Below are positions 7,879 through 16,811 of a DNA stretch of 64,000 nt, piece after piece. The notes under the pieces are model-generated. The model saw only the letters and a list, made by a program, of their open reading frames with translations. It was not told the origin of the DNA and searched no databases. The first letter of the stretch is position 1; each line of letters starts with the position of its first letter. Where the stretch lies: NCBI GenBank assembly GCA_052144935.1, contig JBKQPR010000315.1:1-64000 (forward strand), given 5' to 3'. The stretch is from JOPF133 sp052144935. GTDB lineage: Bacteria > Acidobacteriota > Terriglobia > Bryobacterales > Bryobacteraceae. A program made the position numbers and the translations under genes.

Positions 7879-8820
7879 ATGCCCACGCGCGACCTCCCTT
7901 CCATCTCGCGGCGCAGTCTTTTGGCCGGCGCGGCCCTGCTGGCCCGCGCAGCCGACGAACCGCAGCCCGCCACCAAGGTGGCCATCTTCTCCAAGCACCT
8001 GCAATTTCTGCAGGGTGAGGCGCTGGCCCGCGGCGCCGCCGAAATCGGCTACGATGGCATCGATATCACCGTCCGCAAGGGCGGCCACATCGAGCCCGAG
8101 AAGGTCCGCCAGGATCTGCCCGCGCTGGTCAAAACCATCCGCGCTCAGTCGCTCGAAGTGCCCATGATCACCACCGATATCGTGGACGCCGATACGCCCT
8201 TCGCCGAGGACATGGTAGCCACCGCCGCCGGTCTTGGCATTCTGCATTACCGTTTCGGCGGCTTCAAGTATACCGGCGAGCCTTACCCGCGCCAGCTCGC
8301 CGCCTTCCGCCCGCGCCTGGCTAAACTCGCCGCCCTGAATGCCAAGTATCGCTCCTGCGCCATGTACCACACCCACTCCGGCGCCGGCGTGGTGGGGGCT
8401 TCCATCTGGGATCTGCACATCGTCATGCAGGACATCGACCCTGCGCAGGTGGGCGTCAATTTCGATGTCGCGCACGCCACCATCGAAGGCGGAGTGGGCG
8501 GGTGGATCAACAGTCTCAAGATCACCGGCCCCTATCTGCGCGGCATCGCGGTGAAGGATTTCGTGTGGGCAAAGGATGCCAAAGGGGCCTGGCAGCCGCA
8601 GTTCCGGCCATTGGGCGAGGGCATGGTTCACGTCGCCGGGTTCCTGCAAATGGTGAAGGCCGCCGGCTTCCATGGCCCGCTGCAGCAGCACTTCGAATAC
8701 CCGCTCGGCGGCGCCAACGATGGCAAGGCCAAAATCACCATCCCGCAAGCCGAGGTCTTCGCGGCCATGAAGCGCGACCTCACCACGCTGCGCGGCCAAC
8801 TGGCGCAGGCCGGACTATGA
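7879..8820 (+). CDS. Tat-exported sugar phosphate isomerase/epimerase-like TIM barrel
   Basis: A 313-aa protein with a twin-arginine leader (SRRSLLAGAALL, about 10-22) and a xylose-isomerase-like TIM barrel. Visible metal/active-site features are GYDGIDITV, MITTDI, MYHTHSGAG, a VNFDVAH metal-ligand stretch, GIAVKDF and a late QHFEYPL. ATG 7879 follows a strong GGAGG (7871-7875). It overlaps the next gene by ATGA. Family members isomerise or epimerise keto sugars or act in myo-inositol and hydroxypyruvate pathways; the substrate is unknown. Pairing with an enolase-superfamily gene suggests catabolism of a sugar acid or related compound in the periplasm. Confidence 0.85.
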   Translation: MPTRDLPSISRRSLLAGAALLARAADEPQPATKVAIFSKHLQFLQGEALARGAAEIGYDGIDITVRKGGHIEPEKVRQDLPALVKTIRAQSLEVPMITTDIVDADTPFAEDMVATAAGLGILHYRFGGFKYTGEPYPRQLAAFRPRLAKLAALNAKYRSCAMYHTHSGAGVVGASIWDLHIVMQDIDPAQVGVNFDVAHATIEGGVGGWINSLKITGPYLRGIAVKDFVWAKDAKGAWQPQFRPLGEGMVHVAGFLQMVKAAGFHGPLQQHFEYPLGGANDGKAKITIPQAEVFAAMKRDLTTLRGQLAQAGL

Positions 8821-10220
8821 AGGTGGGCCGCCGCGAGTTTCTGGCCATGCCCATGCTGCTGGCCGCCGCGCGCTCCACCGACGCCCAGATCGACGAGATC
8901 CAAATCGGCTTCGAGGATTATCTCTACCGGGCCCCCTACAAATTCGGCGGCAAAGAGGTCGACCGCGTCACCCTGCTCAACGTCCACTGCCGGCTGCACG
9001 CCAAGCAGGGCAAGACGGCCGCCGGATTCGCCGCCATGCCGCTGGGCAACGTGTGGTCCTTCCCTGCCCCCGATATCCCCTACGACACCACGCTGGCGGC
9101 CATGAAATCGCTAGCCCAAAAGATCGCCCGCATCACTCAGGACTACCGCGCCTACGCCCATCCGCTGGACGTCAACACGGCGCTCGAGCCTGAATATCTC
9201 AAAGCCGCCACGGAAACTTCCCGGGAGATGAACTTGCCGCGCCCCATCCCCAAGCTGTGTACCCTGGTGACCGCCAGCCCCGTGGATGCCGCCCTCCACG
9301 ACGCTTTCGGGCGCCTCCACGGCCGCAACAGCTTTCAAGTGGCCGGCAAGGATTTCGTAGCCTACGATCTTGCCCATTACCTCACTCCCGAATTCCGCGG
9401 CGAATACTTGGACCAGTACATCCAGTCCACCGCTACGCCGCGCATCCGCATGTACCACTCGGTGGGCGCCTCCGACCCGCTCACGCCCGCCGAAGTGAAG
9501 AAACACATCGGCGACGGCCTGCCCGAATCGCTCGAAGAGTGGATCCCCTACAGCGGCGTCACCGCCATAAAGATCAAGCTCAACGGCGCGGACCTGGCGT
9601 GGGACGTGGACCGGGTGGCCTCGATCGACCGCGTCACGGTGGCCGCCCAGGCCCGCCGCGGACTGAAAGAGTGGCTCTATTCGCTGGATTTCAACGAGCG
9701 CTGTCCCAACGTCCATTACCTGCTGGATTTCGACCGTCAGTTGCGCGGCAAGGCGCCCACAGCCTTCGAGCGCGTGCAGTATATCGAGCAGCCCACCGCG
9801 CGCGATCTGGCCGCCAATCGCCAGAACACCATGTTCGAAGCGGCCAAGTTGCGGCCGGTGGTGATCGACGAATCCCTCACCGGCCTGGACGCGCTTCTGC
9901 TGGCGCGCGACATGGGCTATACCGGCGCCGCGCTGAAGGCCTGCAAGGGCCAATCGCAGACTCTGCTTCTAGCCGCCGCCACCCAGAAATACAAAATGTT
10001 CCGCTGCGCGCAGGACCTCACCTGTCCCGGCGCCGCGCTGGTGCACTCGGTAGGCATCGCCGCGCACGTGCCCGGCGTTTCCGCGCTGGAAGCCAACGCC
10101 CGCGAATACGTGCCCGTGGCCAACCGCGGCTGGGAGAAGAAGTTCCCCGGCATCTTCGATGTCCGCGACGGATTCTTGAAGACCACGGGGCTGGACGGGC
10201 CGGGGTTGTGCACGGGGTAG
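8817..10220 (+). CDS. enolase-superfamily (mandelate racemase/muconate lactonizing-like) enzyme
   Basis: A 467-aa protein whose start overlaps the isomerase stop (ATGA). The N-terminus is Tat-like (GRREFLAMPML). The C-terminal barrel shows superfamily hallmarks: a KxK motif in AIKIKLNG, then metal ligands in order in LLDFDR, YIEQP and VVIDES, followed by LKACKGQ where MLE/dipeptide-epimerase members carry the second acid/base Lys. It is longer than the usual 350-400 residues, with an extended capping domain. The layout suggests a racemase/epimerase or cycloisomerase rather than a mandelate racemase (no His-Asp dyad seen). The substrate is unknown. Confidence 0.83.
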   Translation: MKVGRREFLAMPMLLAAARSTDAQIDEIQIGFEDYLYRAPYKFGGKEVDRVTLLNVHCRLHAKQGKTAAGFAAMPLGNVWSFPAPDIPYDTTLAAMKSLAQKIARITQDYRAYAHPLDVNTALEPEYLKAATETSREMNLPRPIPKLCTLVTASPVDAALHDAFGRLHGRNSFQVAGKDFVAYDLAHYLTPEFRGEYLDQYIQSTATPRIRMYHSVGASDPLTPAEVKKHIGDGLPESLEEWIPYSGVTAIKIKLNGADLAWDVDRVASIDRVTVAAQARRGLKEWLYSLDFNERCPNVHYLLDFDRQLRGKAPTAFERVQYIEQPTARDLAANRQNTMFEAAKLRPVVIDESLTGLDALLLARDMGYTGAALKACKGQSQTLLLAAATQKYKMFRCAQDLTCPGAALVHSVGIAAHVPGVSALEANAREYVPVANRGWEKKFPGIFDVRDGFLKTTGLDGPGLCTG

Positions 10221-10259
10221 CGGGGCGGGACCGGGGCGGACCCAGCACCGGCGTTGAAG

Positions 10260-10483
10260 CTACCGGTTTGGGGGATCCATCTCGTCCAGGCGGCGGGCGA
10301 TGCGGTTCCATTCGCGGATGACTGTATGGGTGGTCTCCTTGAGGTGCGGGTCTCTTTCATCTGCTTCAGGGACAGCCCCTGGGCAGCGGAGCACTGGTTG
10401 GCGACCTTGGCGAAGGCTTGTTGGCGGCCAACCCAGGCGGCCGTGCCGACCCGCTCGGCGGTGTTTGCGTAGTTTTCTTCCAT
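10260..10483 (-). pseudogene. frameshifted small conserved-looking gene
   Basis: It starts at ATG 10483 (MEENYANTAERVGTAAW...) and reads about 44 residues to a SLKQMKE segment near 10352. Coherent reading then continues only in the next frame (DPHLKETTHTVIREWNRIARR) to a stop at 10260-10262. Joined, it would be about 74 aa, helical and charged. The first frame continues without domain character into the enolase gene's antisense. A perfect 18-bp palindrome lies 14 nt upstream of the ATG. The function is unknown. Confidence 0.45.
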
Positions 10484-10496
10484 AAACGAACCCATT

Positions 10497-10514
10497 CCGG
10501 ACATACATGTCCGG
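10497..10514. promoter_or_regulatory. perfect 18-bp palindrome, operator-like
   Basis: CCGGACAT-AC-ATGTCCGG is a perfect inverted repeat with 8-bp arms and a 2-bp centre. It lies 14-31 nt upstream of the ATG at 10483 on the minus strand. That size and symmetry fit a dimeric regulator's operator. A second weaker CCGGAC/GTCCGG pair occurs at about 10561-10580. Confidence 0.55.
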
Positions 10515-10935
10515 GAAATTCGGAGGGCCTTATTGAAACCAAAAGAGTTAACCAGGGGTGAACCGGACGGGTGCGTCCGGAGGCCCTTTCCTCGGGTCGA
10601 AATCGCTTTCGCGAAGCCCTCCCGAAGCCACATTGTATCCGGCAGGCAGGCGGAGGGCGGCTGGGGAGAAAGCGGGGAAGGGTGGTAAGTCGTTGGAGTG
10701 GAGGGAGTTGGAGAAAAGCAGAAAGTTGGCGAAGTTTGTGAATTGTTTACCGGCCAGTCTAAAGGGCGGGGTTTCCGGGTGCGAGCAAGCCCTGGGTTTT
10801 TGACGCGGAGGGCACAGAGGCGGGAAGGAGAACGCGGAGAAGAAGAAGTTGGGCAGGCGTGGCAGGGGCTTGCGTGTTGGCGCGCGGAGGGAGGATGGCG
10901 CCGGCGGTCCGCGCCAACGACCGGCGGGCACCGGG
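10515..10935. other. gene-free purine-rich interval
   Basis: No gene is supported. The centre (about 10640-10860) is strongly purine-rich on the + strand and contains CGCGGAG...ACGCGGAGAA words that recur in the large inverted repeat at 60789-60894, so it probably holds a decayed copy of that dispersed element. Confidence 0.45.
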
Positions 10936-13666
10936 CTAACGAAACTTATCCACCAGCATCAGATTCGAGCCCTGCTGCTCGATCTCGGAGTACACCAGCC
11001 AACGGCCATCGGGGGAAACCGTGAGTCCGTAATAAGCCTCCTTGCCGAGATCCACGATTTTCTCGATCTTTCCCGTGGAGAAGCGTAGAAACTGGATGGT
11101 GGTCCGATTGGCACGGGGAACGAAGTACACACCCTGTTCCGTGACCCAATACGCGGAACCGTGAAAGATTGCCGGCAGCACTTGAACGCCACCGGCTTGC
11201 TGACCGGAAGTGTCCGATCCGGAAAAGAGGCGGCCCAGAAGACCCGGCTCGGACTGGACCGGATATTTCCACAACTCCATCGGCTCGTTCCCCTGGGGTA
11301 GGTACACGAAGCCTCCGGCGGTTTGATACCAGCCGCGTGGCGGGCTAATTTCCTTTGGATCCGCAGCGACCGGCATTCCTCCGCTCGAAGGAACTTTCAT
11401 CGTCCGTGTCGGCGTGCCAAAGTAGACCCGCTTGCTATCGGTCGACCAGCCCAGTTCGACCTTCGCCTCCGGACCGCTGGTCAACTGTCGAGCTTCGCCG
11501 CCGCTGGACCGGATCGAAAAGACTTCATCCTGTCCATTGATGGGCGCCGTAAACGCAATCGCACTGCCGTCCGGGGACCACAGCGGGGGCGACAACGACG
11601 AAACGCCGACCGAGGTCAACTGGGAGACGCCGGAACCGTCGCTATTGGCGACCCAGATTTCAAAACGGCCCGACCGATCCGACAGAAAAGCGATTCTTCC
11701 GCCATCCGGCGAGTACGCCGCATAGAAATCCTGCCGGCTGGAGGAAAGGAAGCGGGAGGGAGATCCTACGGAACTGCCGGTCCGGGATAGCTCGATCCGC
11801 CACACATCGGTGTCCAGACTGATTTGCTGGTACACCATTCGCGCAGCCTGGCCGGCGGTGGGACGCCATATCGATACCACCAGGCCGCTCCTCTCACCAA
11901 CGCCGGCCAGGCGGCGCGCCTCGGCCGATCCGGAGACCGCGATCCGCCACAGATTGCGCGTACCGCGAAACGTCCCCGAGGAGAACACGAGTTCCTTACC
12001 GTCGGGAGTCCAGGCAGGGCCGTAGTTGTCAGGTTCGGGAGACGGAAGAACCTTGGGCTCGCCCTGCGGACCCAGATTTGACGAGAGGCTGAGCAAGGAA
12101 ATTCTGGTCAAGCCCCACTGTTCGCGCCGGACAAAAGCCAACGTGCGGCCATCGGGAGAGAAAGCGGCTCCGCTATCGCTGCCTCCGCGCACAGGCGTGG
12201 TGAGCCTGCGCTTCTCTCCGGTCGCCACCGAAACCAGGAACAGACCGAAATCCCCATTCGGCGTGTCCTTGTCCGGCACGGCCAGCCACTTGCCATCGGG
12301 AGACCAGGCGATCAGAGGTCTGGGAACCGAGTTCAGAAAGGGCTCCGACCAGGTTTCGCCGACCTTTCGCTCGGGGCCTCCCAGGGCGGGGATCAGGAAA
12401 TAGCCCGCTCGGGCGCCCGGCAGGAAACGCACAAACGCGATCCAACGGCCGTCGGGCGACCAGGCGGGGCTTATATCCCGCGCGGGATCGGTGGTGAGGC
12501 GCAGGGGATCGCCGGGACCGATCAGCTTTATGTAGATGTCCGTGTTGTTTTCATTCGGTCCGTTCCAGGAATACGCCACGTGGTTGCCATCGGGGGCGAA
12601 ACTGGGAGACTCCTCAAAACCGTTGTGGGACGTCAAAGGCACCGCGGTGAGAGCCGTTTCGGCGGGCTGTGGCGAGCGGAGGAACCAGACCGCGCCGATG
12701 AACGACAGTCCGAGCAGCGCGGCGGCGCCCCACACCCAGCGCCGGCCCGATGCGGCGCGCGGCTCGGTGGGCCGCGATGCGGTTCCGCTGTGCAGGACTC
12801 CAGAATCCGAATCCTCTTTACACTCCTGGAGCGATGTGCGCAGGTCCACCATCGATTGCCAGCGCCTGGCCGGGTCCTTGCGGAGGCAGCGCGCGACGAT
12901 ACGGTCGATCTCGCGCGGCAAGCCGGGAGTCAATTCGCTCACCGGCTTGGGGTCCTCGTGCAAAATCGCAGCGAGCGTCGAGATCGCGGAGCTACCGTGA
13001 AACGGGCTCCGGCCGCTCACCATTTCATACAGCATCGCGCCGAAGGAAAAGATGTCCGAGCGCGCGTCCACGGTCTTTCCTTCCGCCTGCTCGGGTGACA
13101 TGTAGGCAACTGTGCCGAGGATTGCGCCATCCTTGGTAATCGGCGCGCCGGCATTCATGGCATGGGTTTCTATCAGATCGCCGGGAGCGACTGTCCTCCA
13201 CGAGCTTGGCCAGGCCGAAGTCCAGCAACTTGACCGTACCGTCCTCACCTACCATGACGTTGCCAGGCTTCAGGTCCCGATGAATGATGCCGGCGGCGTG
13301 AGCCTTGGCGAGCCCGTCGGCAATGGGAATGGCGCACTCCAGCGCTTCCACCAGCCGCATCCCCTGGCGTGGGATCACCCGATTGAGAGGCTTCCCCGCA
13401 ATGTACTCCATGACTATGAAGTCGACGTCATCTTCCGATCCGATGTCGTGAACGGTGACAATGTTCGGATGATTCAGGGCCGAGGCGGCCTTGGCTTCCT
13501 GCATAAACCGCTGTCTGCGCTCGGGGTCGGACGCCTTGCCGGGAAGCAGAACCTTGATGGCGACCATGCGCCCCAGCCGGGTGTCGCGAGCCTTGTAAAC
13601 CGCGCCCATTCCGCCCTGTCCCAGTTTCTCCAGGATTTCGTAATGAGACAGCGTACGGCCCAGCAT
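10936..13666 (-). pseudogene. Ser/Thr protein kinase with TolB/WD40-like propeller, one frameshift
   Basis: From ATG 13666 a Hanks-type kinase domain reads GQGGMGAVY (P-loop), VAIKVL, IIHRDLKPGNV (catalytic loop) and LLDFGLAKL (DFG). Near 13190 the frame breaks. The next frame immediately supplies the rest of the kinase (ILGTVAYMSPEQAEG, DIFSFGAMLYEM, RKDPARRW), one TM helix (VWGAAALLGLSFIGAVWF) and a long extracytoplasmic propeller of PDG(K/R) repeats to the stop at 10936. The full protein would be about 910 aa. As sequenced, the ATG product ends just after the DFG motif and would be inactive. Either a recent mutation or a base-call error explains this. Confidence 0.85.
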
Positions 13667-14184
13667 TTGTGCTTATTGTGTCATAACAGCCGCCCGGACT
13701 GAAGACACGCCTAGCCTGAGTTTGCCTAAGCACAGGCACGCGAGGACTGAGCAGGCGCAGGCAGAAGGCCTCTGGCCCTGCCTGGAGCGGACTGAAAGAC
13801 AGCCTTTCCGGAGAAGCGTCGACGGCGCCGGGACCAGAGGACGCCACGTCAGGAGCGTAGAAGAACAATGTTGGCCGCCGATCTGAGTTGTTCTGAAGAA
13901 TCACGTATCTCGTTCGAAAGACGGATTCTCCCAAAACCGATGGACATCCACAGATGCTCGCTGCGCAGTCATTTTTGATGTTCTACGGGCGGCCGGGGAC
14001 CGACCATGCGGGGTTCGTCAGCGGCCGGCGGTTGTGGCGATGCCTGCCAGCGGGAGCGGCAGGGCCGAAGCACGCGCCAGGCCGGCCCGGGCTGGCGCGA
14101 GACTCTGCGACACGGCAGCTTACTTGAGGCAATCGTGCAGCGCCGGCGCCGCCCCTTTTACGAACAAGTACCCAACCGGCCAGC
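13667..14184. other. intergenic, upstream of kinase gene; dispersed repeat
   Basis: No gene is supported. About 13800-13880 contains a block (GACGCCACGTCAGGAGCG...GAAGAACAATGTTGGC) that resembles one at about 16650-16720 upstream of the BlaI gene, at roughly 75% identity by eye. AT-rich sequence directly before the kinase ATG (TTATGACACAATAAG on the minus strand) could hold its promoter. Confidence 0.4.
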
Positions 14185-16071
14185 TTAATTCGCGGCCGGT
14201 CTCTCCGCATGATCGATGACGAGAACTTCGACCGGCCCCTTGGCCGGCACGAGTTTCAGCCCGAGCTGTTCCTCTAGTGCGGCGAAGAGGTTGGGGAGGT
14301 TGGGATCGGCCGGGGGCCTGGAACCGCCCGGATCGCCCGGCCCTCCGAAGCCCGGGAATCCCCTCAGGGCCTCGTCCGGAGTGAAACTCAGGTCGAGATC
14401 GAATTCGCCAGCGAATCCGGTTTTATCCAAGACCGGCCGGTCCAGCACCGATGCAAGCTCCTTGATGAGGTCAGCCACATGGACCTTGCTCCCTTTTATG
14501 TGCAGCAGCCCTGCTTCGTACCCGGGGAAGGGGCCCGAGACATAGCCACAGTCGACCTTCCCCGGGACGTAGTGCGGCGGTGTGCCGGGCGGAAAAGAAA
14601 CGCAGCCTGCGTCCTTCGCCGCCGGCAGCTTGGGGCCACTCCTTACCGCCGTCAAATCGTAGACAGGCAACTCTCGTGTTTCCCGGTGGAGTGCCAGCTT
14701 GAACCGGTCGGCCAGGAGCGTTTGCAGCATCAGCCACGTGCGCTTCGGATCGGTATTGCCCTCCGGTTTGGCCTCGATATCGTAGCCCAAGGAATCGATC
14801 CAGGCCGGGCCTCCCGTTACCTGAGAAGCCAGCAGGGGGAGCGAGTGAGGGGAGTCGTGGACGGCGTACGCAAATTGAATGAGAAGCATCAAGGAGGAGT
14901 TCCGCATGACCAGCCGCCCGCCAGGTTGATAGCCACCGCCCATAGCGTGTTGGAACCGTTCACTCCAGTTAGAAGTATTCTGTTTGATCGACGCCACACC
15001 AAACGCCGGATGCGCGTCCGACTGCCCGAACAACCCATATGCCGCGGCCACCAGCAGCATAGCGACCGCGAGGACGCCCGGTCCCAGACCGGTGCGGACG
15101 GCTGGCCTTGACTGGCCCAACAACCTGGCGATGCGGGCGGACAGGGATCCGCCGTTGGCGGCAACCGCGGCACTGAGATGGGCACTGAGATGTGCGGCGC
15201 GGTACGATTCCAACTGCGCCAGCGCGCGCGTATACGTGAGCACATCGCCCGACACCGATACGGCCACATCGTCGCAGCACATTTCGCGCTCGGCGCGAAT
15301 GTGCCCCGACACCCACCAGACCGCGGGGTGGTAGAACAGCAGAGCTTCGGCGACGCTTTGCAGAATGTTGACCAGGTAGTCGTGCCGCCGGATGTGCGCC
15401 AGCTCATGCAGCAGCAGCGCCTCAAGCTGCCCGGCAGGCAGGCCGCCCAGCGCCCCCACCGGTACCAGCACCACCGGACGCAGCCAGCCGACCACCGTCG
15501 GCACCTCGACCAGCGCGGAGACCAGCAACCGCACAGGGCGAGAGAGACCAATCCGCGCGCCGAGTTTCCTCAGGGTCTCCTGCCATTCCGGCGGCGCACG
15601 CCGGACCAGCACCGACCGCATGCGTGCGGCAACCACCCAGCCTCCCGCCAGCCGCACCCAAAACACCACCGCACCGGCGAGCCAGACCATCACGACCCAA
15701 GGCAGGAATGGTGCCGGCTGCACGCCGGACACCGTGGCCCGGACGGAAGCGGGCAACGTGGTGGTCGTGGCGATGCCAGCGTTGGCAGCGGTGGAAGGTG
15801 CTGGGGGAGTACTTCGAATGCGATAGGCGGCGTCCGGACTTGCGTCCGCTGGCCGCATCAGCCCCCAAGTCACCAGCGGAGCGGCCATCATGGCTCCGAG
15901 CGCCGCGCAGGCGAGCAGGTACCGCGTGTTTGGGCTCGATGTGCGCGCCATCGCCCGGCGTGCGGCCGCATACAAAACCGCAATCGATAAGCCCTGCCAG
16001 AGGAAGTGGACCAGCGTCCAGCCAAGGCGTTCGACCCAGGCCTCGGAGGAGAGTAGGTGCATGGCGTTCAT
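14185..16071 (-). CDS. BlaR1-like M56 metallopeptidase fused to a TIGR03435-type domain
   Basis: A 628-aa membrane protein. The N-terminal half has TM helices (about 15-37, 51-72, 122-148, and one near 330) and a zinc metalloprotease site HELAH (222-226) with RHDYLV, as in BlaR1/MecR1. After about residue 350 comes a roughly 270-residue domain (FGVASIKQN ... MLQTLLADRFKLALH ... LDKTGFAGEFDLDLSFTPDE ... EQLGLKLVPAKGPVEVLVIDHAE) typical of the TIGR03435 family, which is expanded in Solibacter. It overlaps the upstream BlaI gene (ATGA). By analogy it should sense a cell-envelope signal and trigger cleavage of BlaI. The fused domain replaces the penicillin-binding sensor, so the ligand is probably not a beta-lactam. 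Confidence 0.9.
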   Translation of the reverse strand: MNAMHLLSSEAWVERLGWTLVHFLWQGLSIAVLYAAARRAMARTSSPNTRYLLACAALGAMMAAPLVTWGLMRPADASPDAAYRIRSTPPAPSTAANAGIATTTTLPASVRATVSGVQPAPFLPWVVMVWLAGAVVFWVRLAGGWVVAARMRSVLVRRAPPEWQETLRKLGARIGLSRPVRLLVSALVEVPTVVGWLRPVVLVPVGALGGLPAGQLEALLLHELAHIRRHDYLVNILQSVAEALLFYHPAVWWVSGHIRAEREMCCDDVAVSVSGDVLTYTRALAQLESYRAAHLSAHLSAAVAANGGSLSARIARLLGQSRPAVRTGLGPGVLAVAMLLVAAAYGLFGQSDAHPAFGVASIKQNTSNWSERFQHAMGGGYQPGGRLVMRNSSLMLLIQFAYAVHDSPHSLPLLASQVTGGPAWIDSLGYDIEAKPEGNTDPKRTWLMLQTLLADRFKLALHRETRELPVYDLTAVRSGPKLPAAKDAGCVSFPPGTPPHYVPGKVDCGYVSGPFPGYEAGLLHIKGSKVHVADLIKELASVLDRPVLDKTGFAGEFDLDLSFTPDEALRGFPGFGGPGDPGGSRPPADPNLPNLFAALEEQLGLKLVPAKGPVEVLVIDHAERPAAN

Positions 16072-16445
16072 GACGAGTGTCCTTTCTGTTTAGCAAAGGT
16101 GTCCAGCATGCCGCGGATTTCGTCCAATTCTTCGCGCGAGGCTGGCTGTGCCGCCAGGGCGCCCATCACCAGGCTTCTTGCCGAGCCGCCGAAAGCCCTT
16201 TTCAGCAGGTCGCCCGCGATCTGCCGCTGCGTTTGCTCTTTGGGGACGCTGGCCTCGTAGACGTGCGATCCGAAGCGCTCGCCGCGGATGAGCAGACCCT
16301 TTTCCCTCATCAATTGCATCTGCTTCAGCGTGGTGGTGTAGCCGTTGTCCTTGCCGAGCCCGTCGTGGACTTCCCGCACGGTCGCCGTTCCCAGCCTCCA
16401 GAGGACGGCGAGGATGTCGAGTTCGGCGGCGGTGGGAAGTGCCAT
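16068..16445 (-). CDS. BlaI/MecI/CopY family transcriptional repressor
   Basis: A winged-helix repressor of 125 aa from ATG 16445, or 135 aa from ATG 16475. Motifs include PTAAELDILAVLWRLGTATVREV, NGYTTTLKQMQLM (recognition helix) and EKGLLIRG. The C-terminal dimerisation region is the site cut by M56 partners. The shorter start is preferred because the promoter at 16484-16512 would start transcription near 16477, leaving almost no leader for ATG 16475. The gene is followed by its M56 sensor with a 4-bp overlap. It should autorepress through the inverted repeat in its own promoter. Confidence 0.9.
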   Translation of the reverse strand: MALPTAAELDILAVLWRLGTATVREVHDGLGKDNGYTTTLKQMQLMREKGLLIRGERFGSHVYEASVPKEQTQRQIAGDLLKRAFGGSARSLVMGALAAQPASREELDEIRGMLDTFAKQKGHSS

Positions 16446-16483
16446 AGGCGGTGGGTTGCGGCGCGGCGAAGTCATCTGAAACA

Positions 16484-16512
16484 ACTATACTACGATAAAA
16501 AACGTAAGTCAA
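16484..16512 (-). promoter_or_regulatory. sigma-70-type promoter with embedded operator for the BlaI operon
   Basis: On the minus strand TTGACT (16507-16512) and TATAGT (16484-16489) are separated by exactly 17 bp. The spacer contains the inverted repeat TACG-N8-CGTA, the size expected for a BlaI dimer half-site pair. A second TCGTA word lies just upstream (about 16522-16526). A repressor bound here would block RNA polymerase, so autoregulation by BlaI is likely. Confidence 0.7.
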
Positions 16513-16742
16513 CGGGAAAAATCGTACAGAATGGCTGCCCGGCGGAAGGCTTAAGCCGGGCGAACCAACATCCGGCCCGCTCAACCCACACTACCCGCGA
16601 CTGACTCCGCAGCACTTAGGTTTCGTATGCAGCGGTGGGATCGTCCACTCCGAAAGAGTCCACCGTGCCGGCACCAGACGGCGCCGCATCGGGAGCGAAA
16701 AGAAGAATATTGGCGGCAGGGCCCAGAGGCTAATCATTCTTT
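16513..16742. other. intergenic with dispersed repeat
   Basis: No gene. The block at about 16650-16720 (CCAGACGGCGCCGCATCGGGAGCG...AAGAATATTGGC) matches the one upstream of the kinase gene near 13800-13880. Both lie 150-250 bp upstream of a minus-strand gene. Confidence 0.4.
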
Positions 16743-16801
16743 CTCTGAAGTTGCACATCCTTCCTCTGAAGTTGCACATCCGCCCGCCGCCCCTGTATAG
16801 T
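16743..16801 (+). promoter_or_regulatory. 21-bp-spaced direct repeats overlapping the hydrolase promoter
   Basis: Two exact copies of CTCTGAAGTTGCACATCC lie at 16743-16760 and 16764-16781, 21 bp apart, i.e. two helical turns on one face of the DNA. The second contains a -35-like TTGCAC (16772-16777) spaced 18 bp from TATAGT (16796-16801). Transcription would start within a few bases of ATG 16812. Tandem sites of this kind suit an activator or repressor acting on the hydrolase gene. Confidence 0.6.
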
Positions 16802-16811
16802 CGCTGGATAT

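Noticed and set aside
16475..16484. Longer starts of the BlaI gene (TTG 16484, ATG 16475).
   Set aside because: TTG 16484 overlaps the -10 element and ATG 16475 would be about 2 nt after the expected transcription start; ATG 16445 matches the usual N-terminus.
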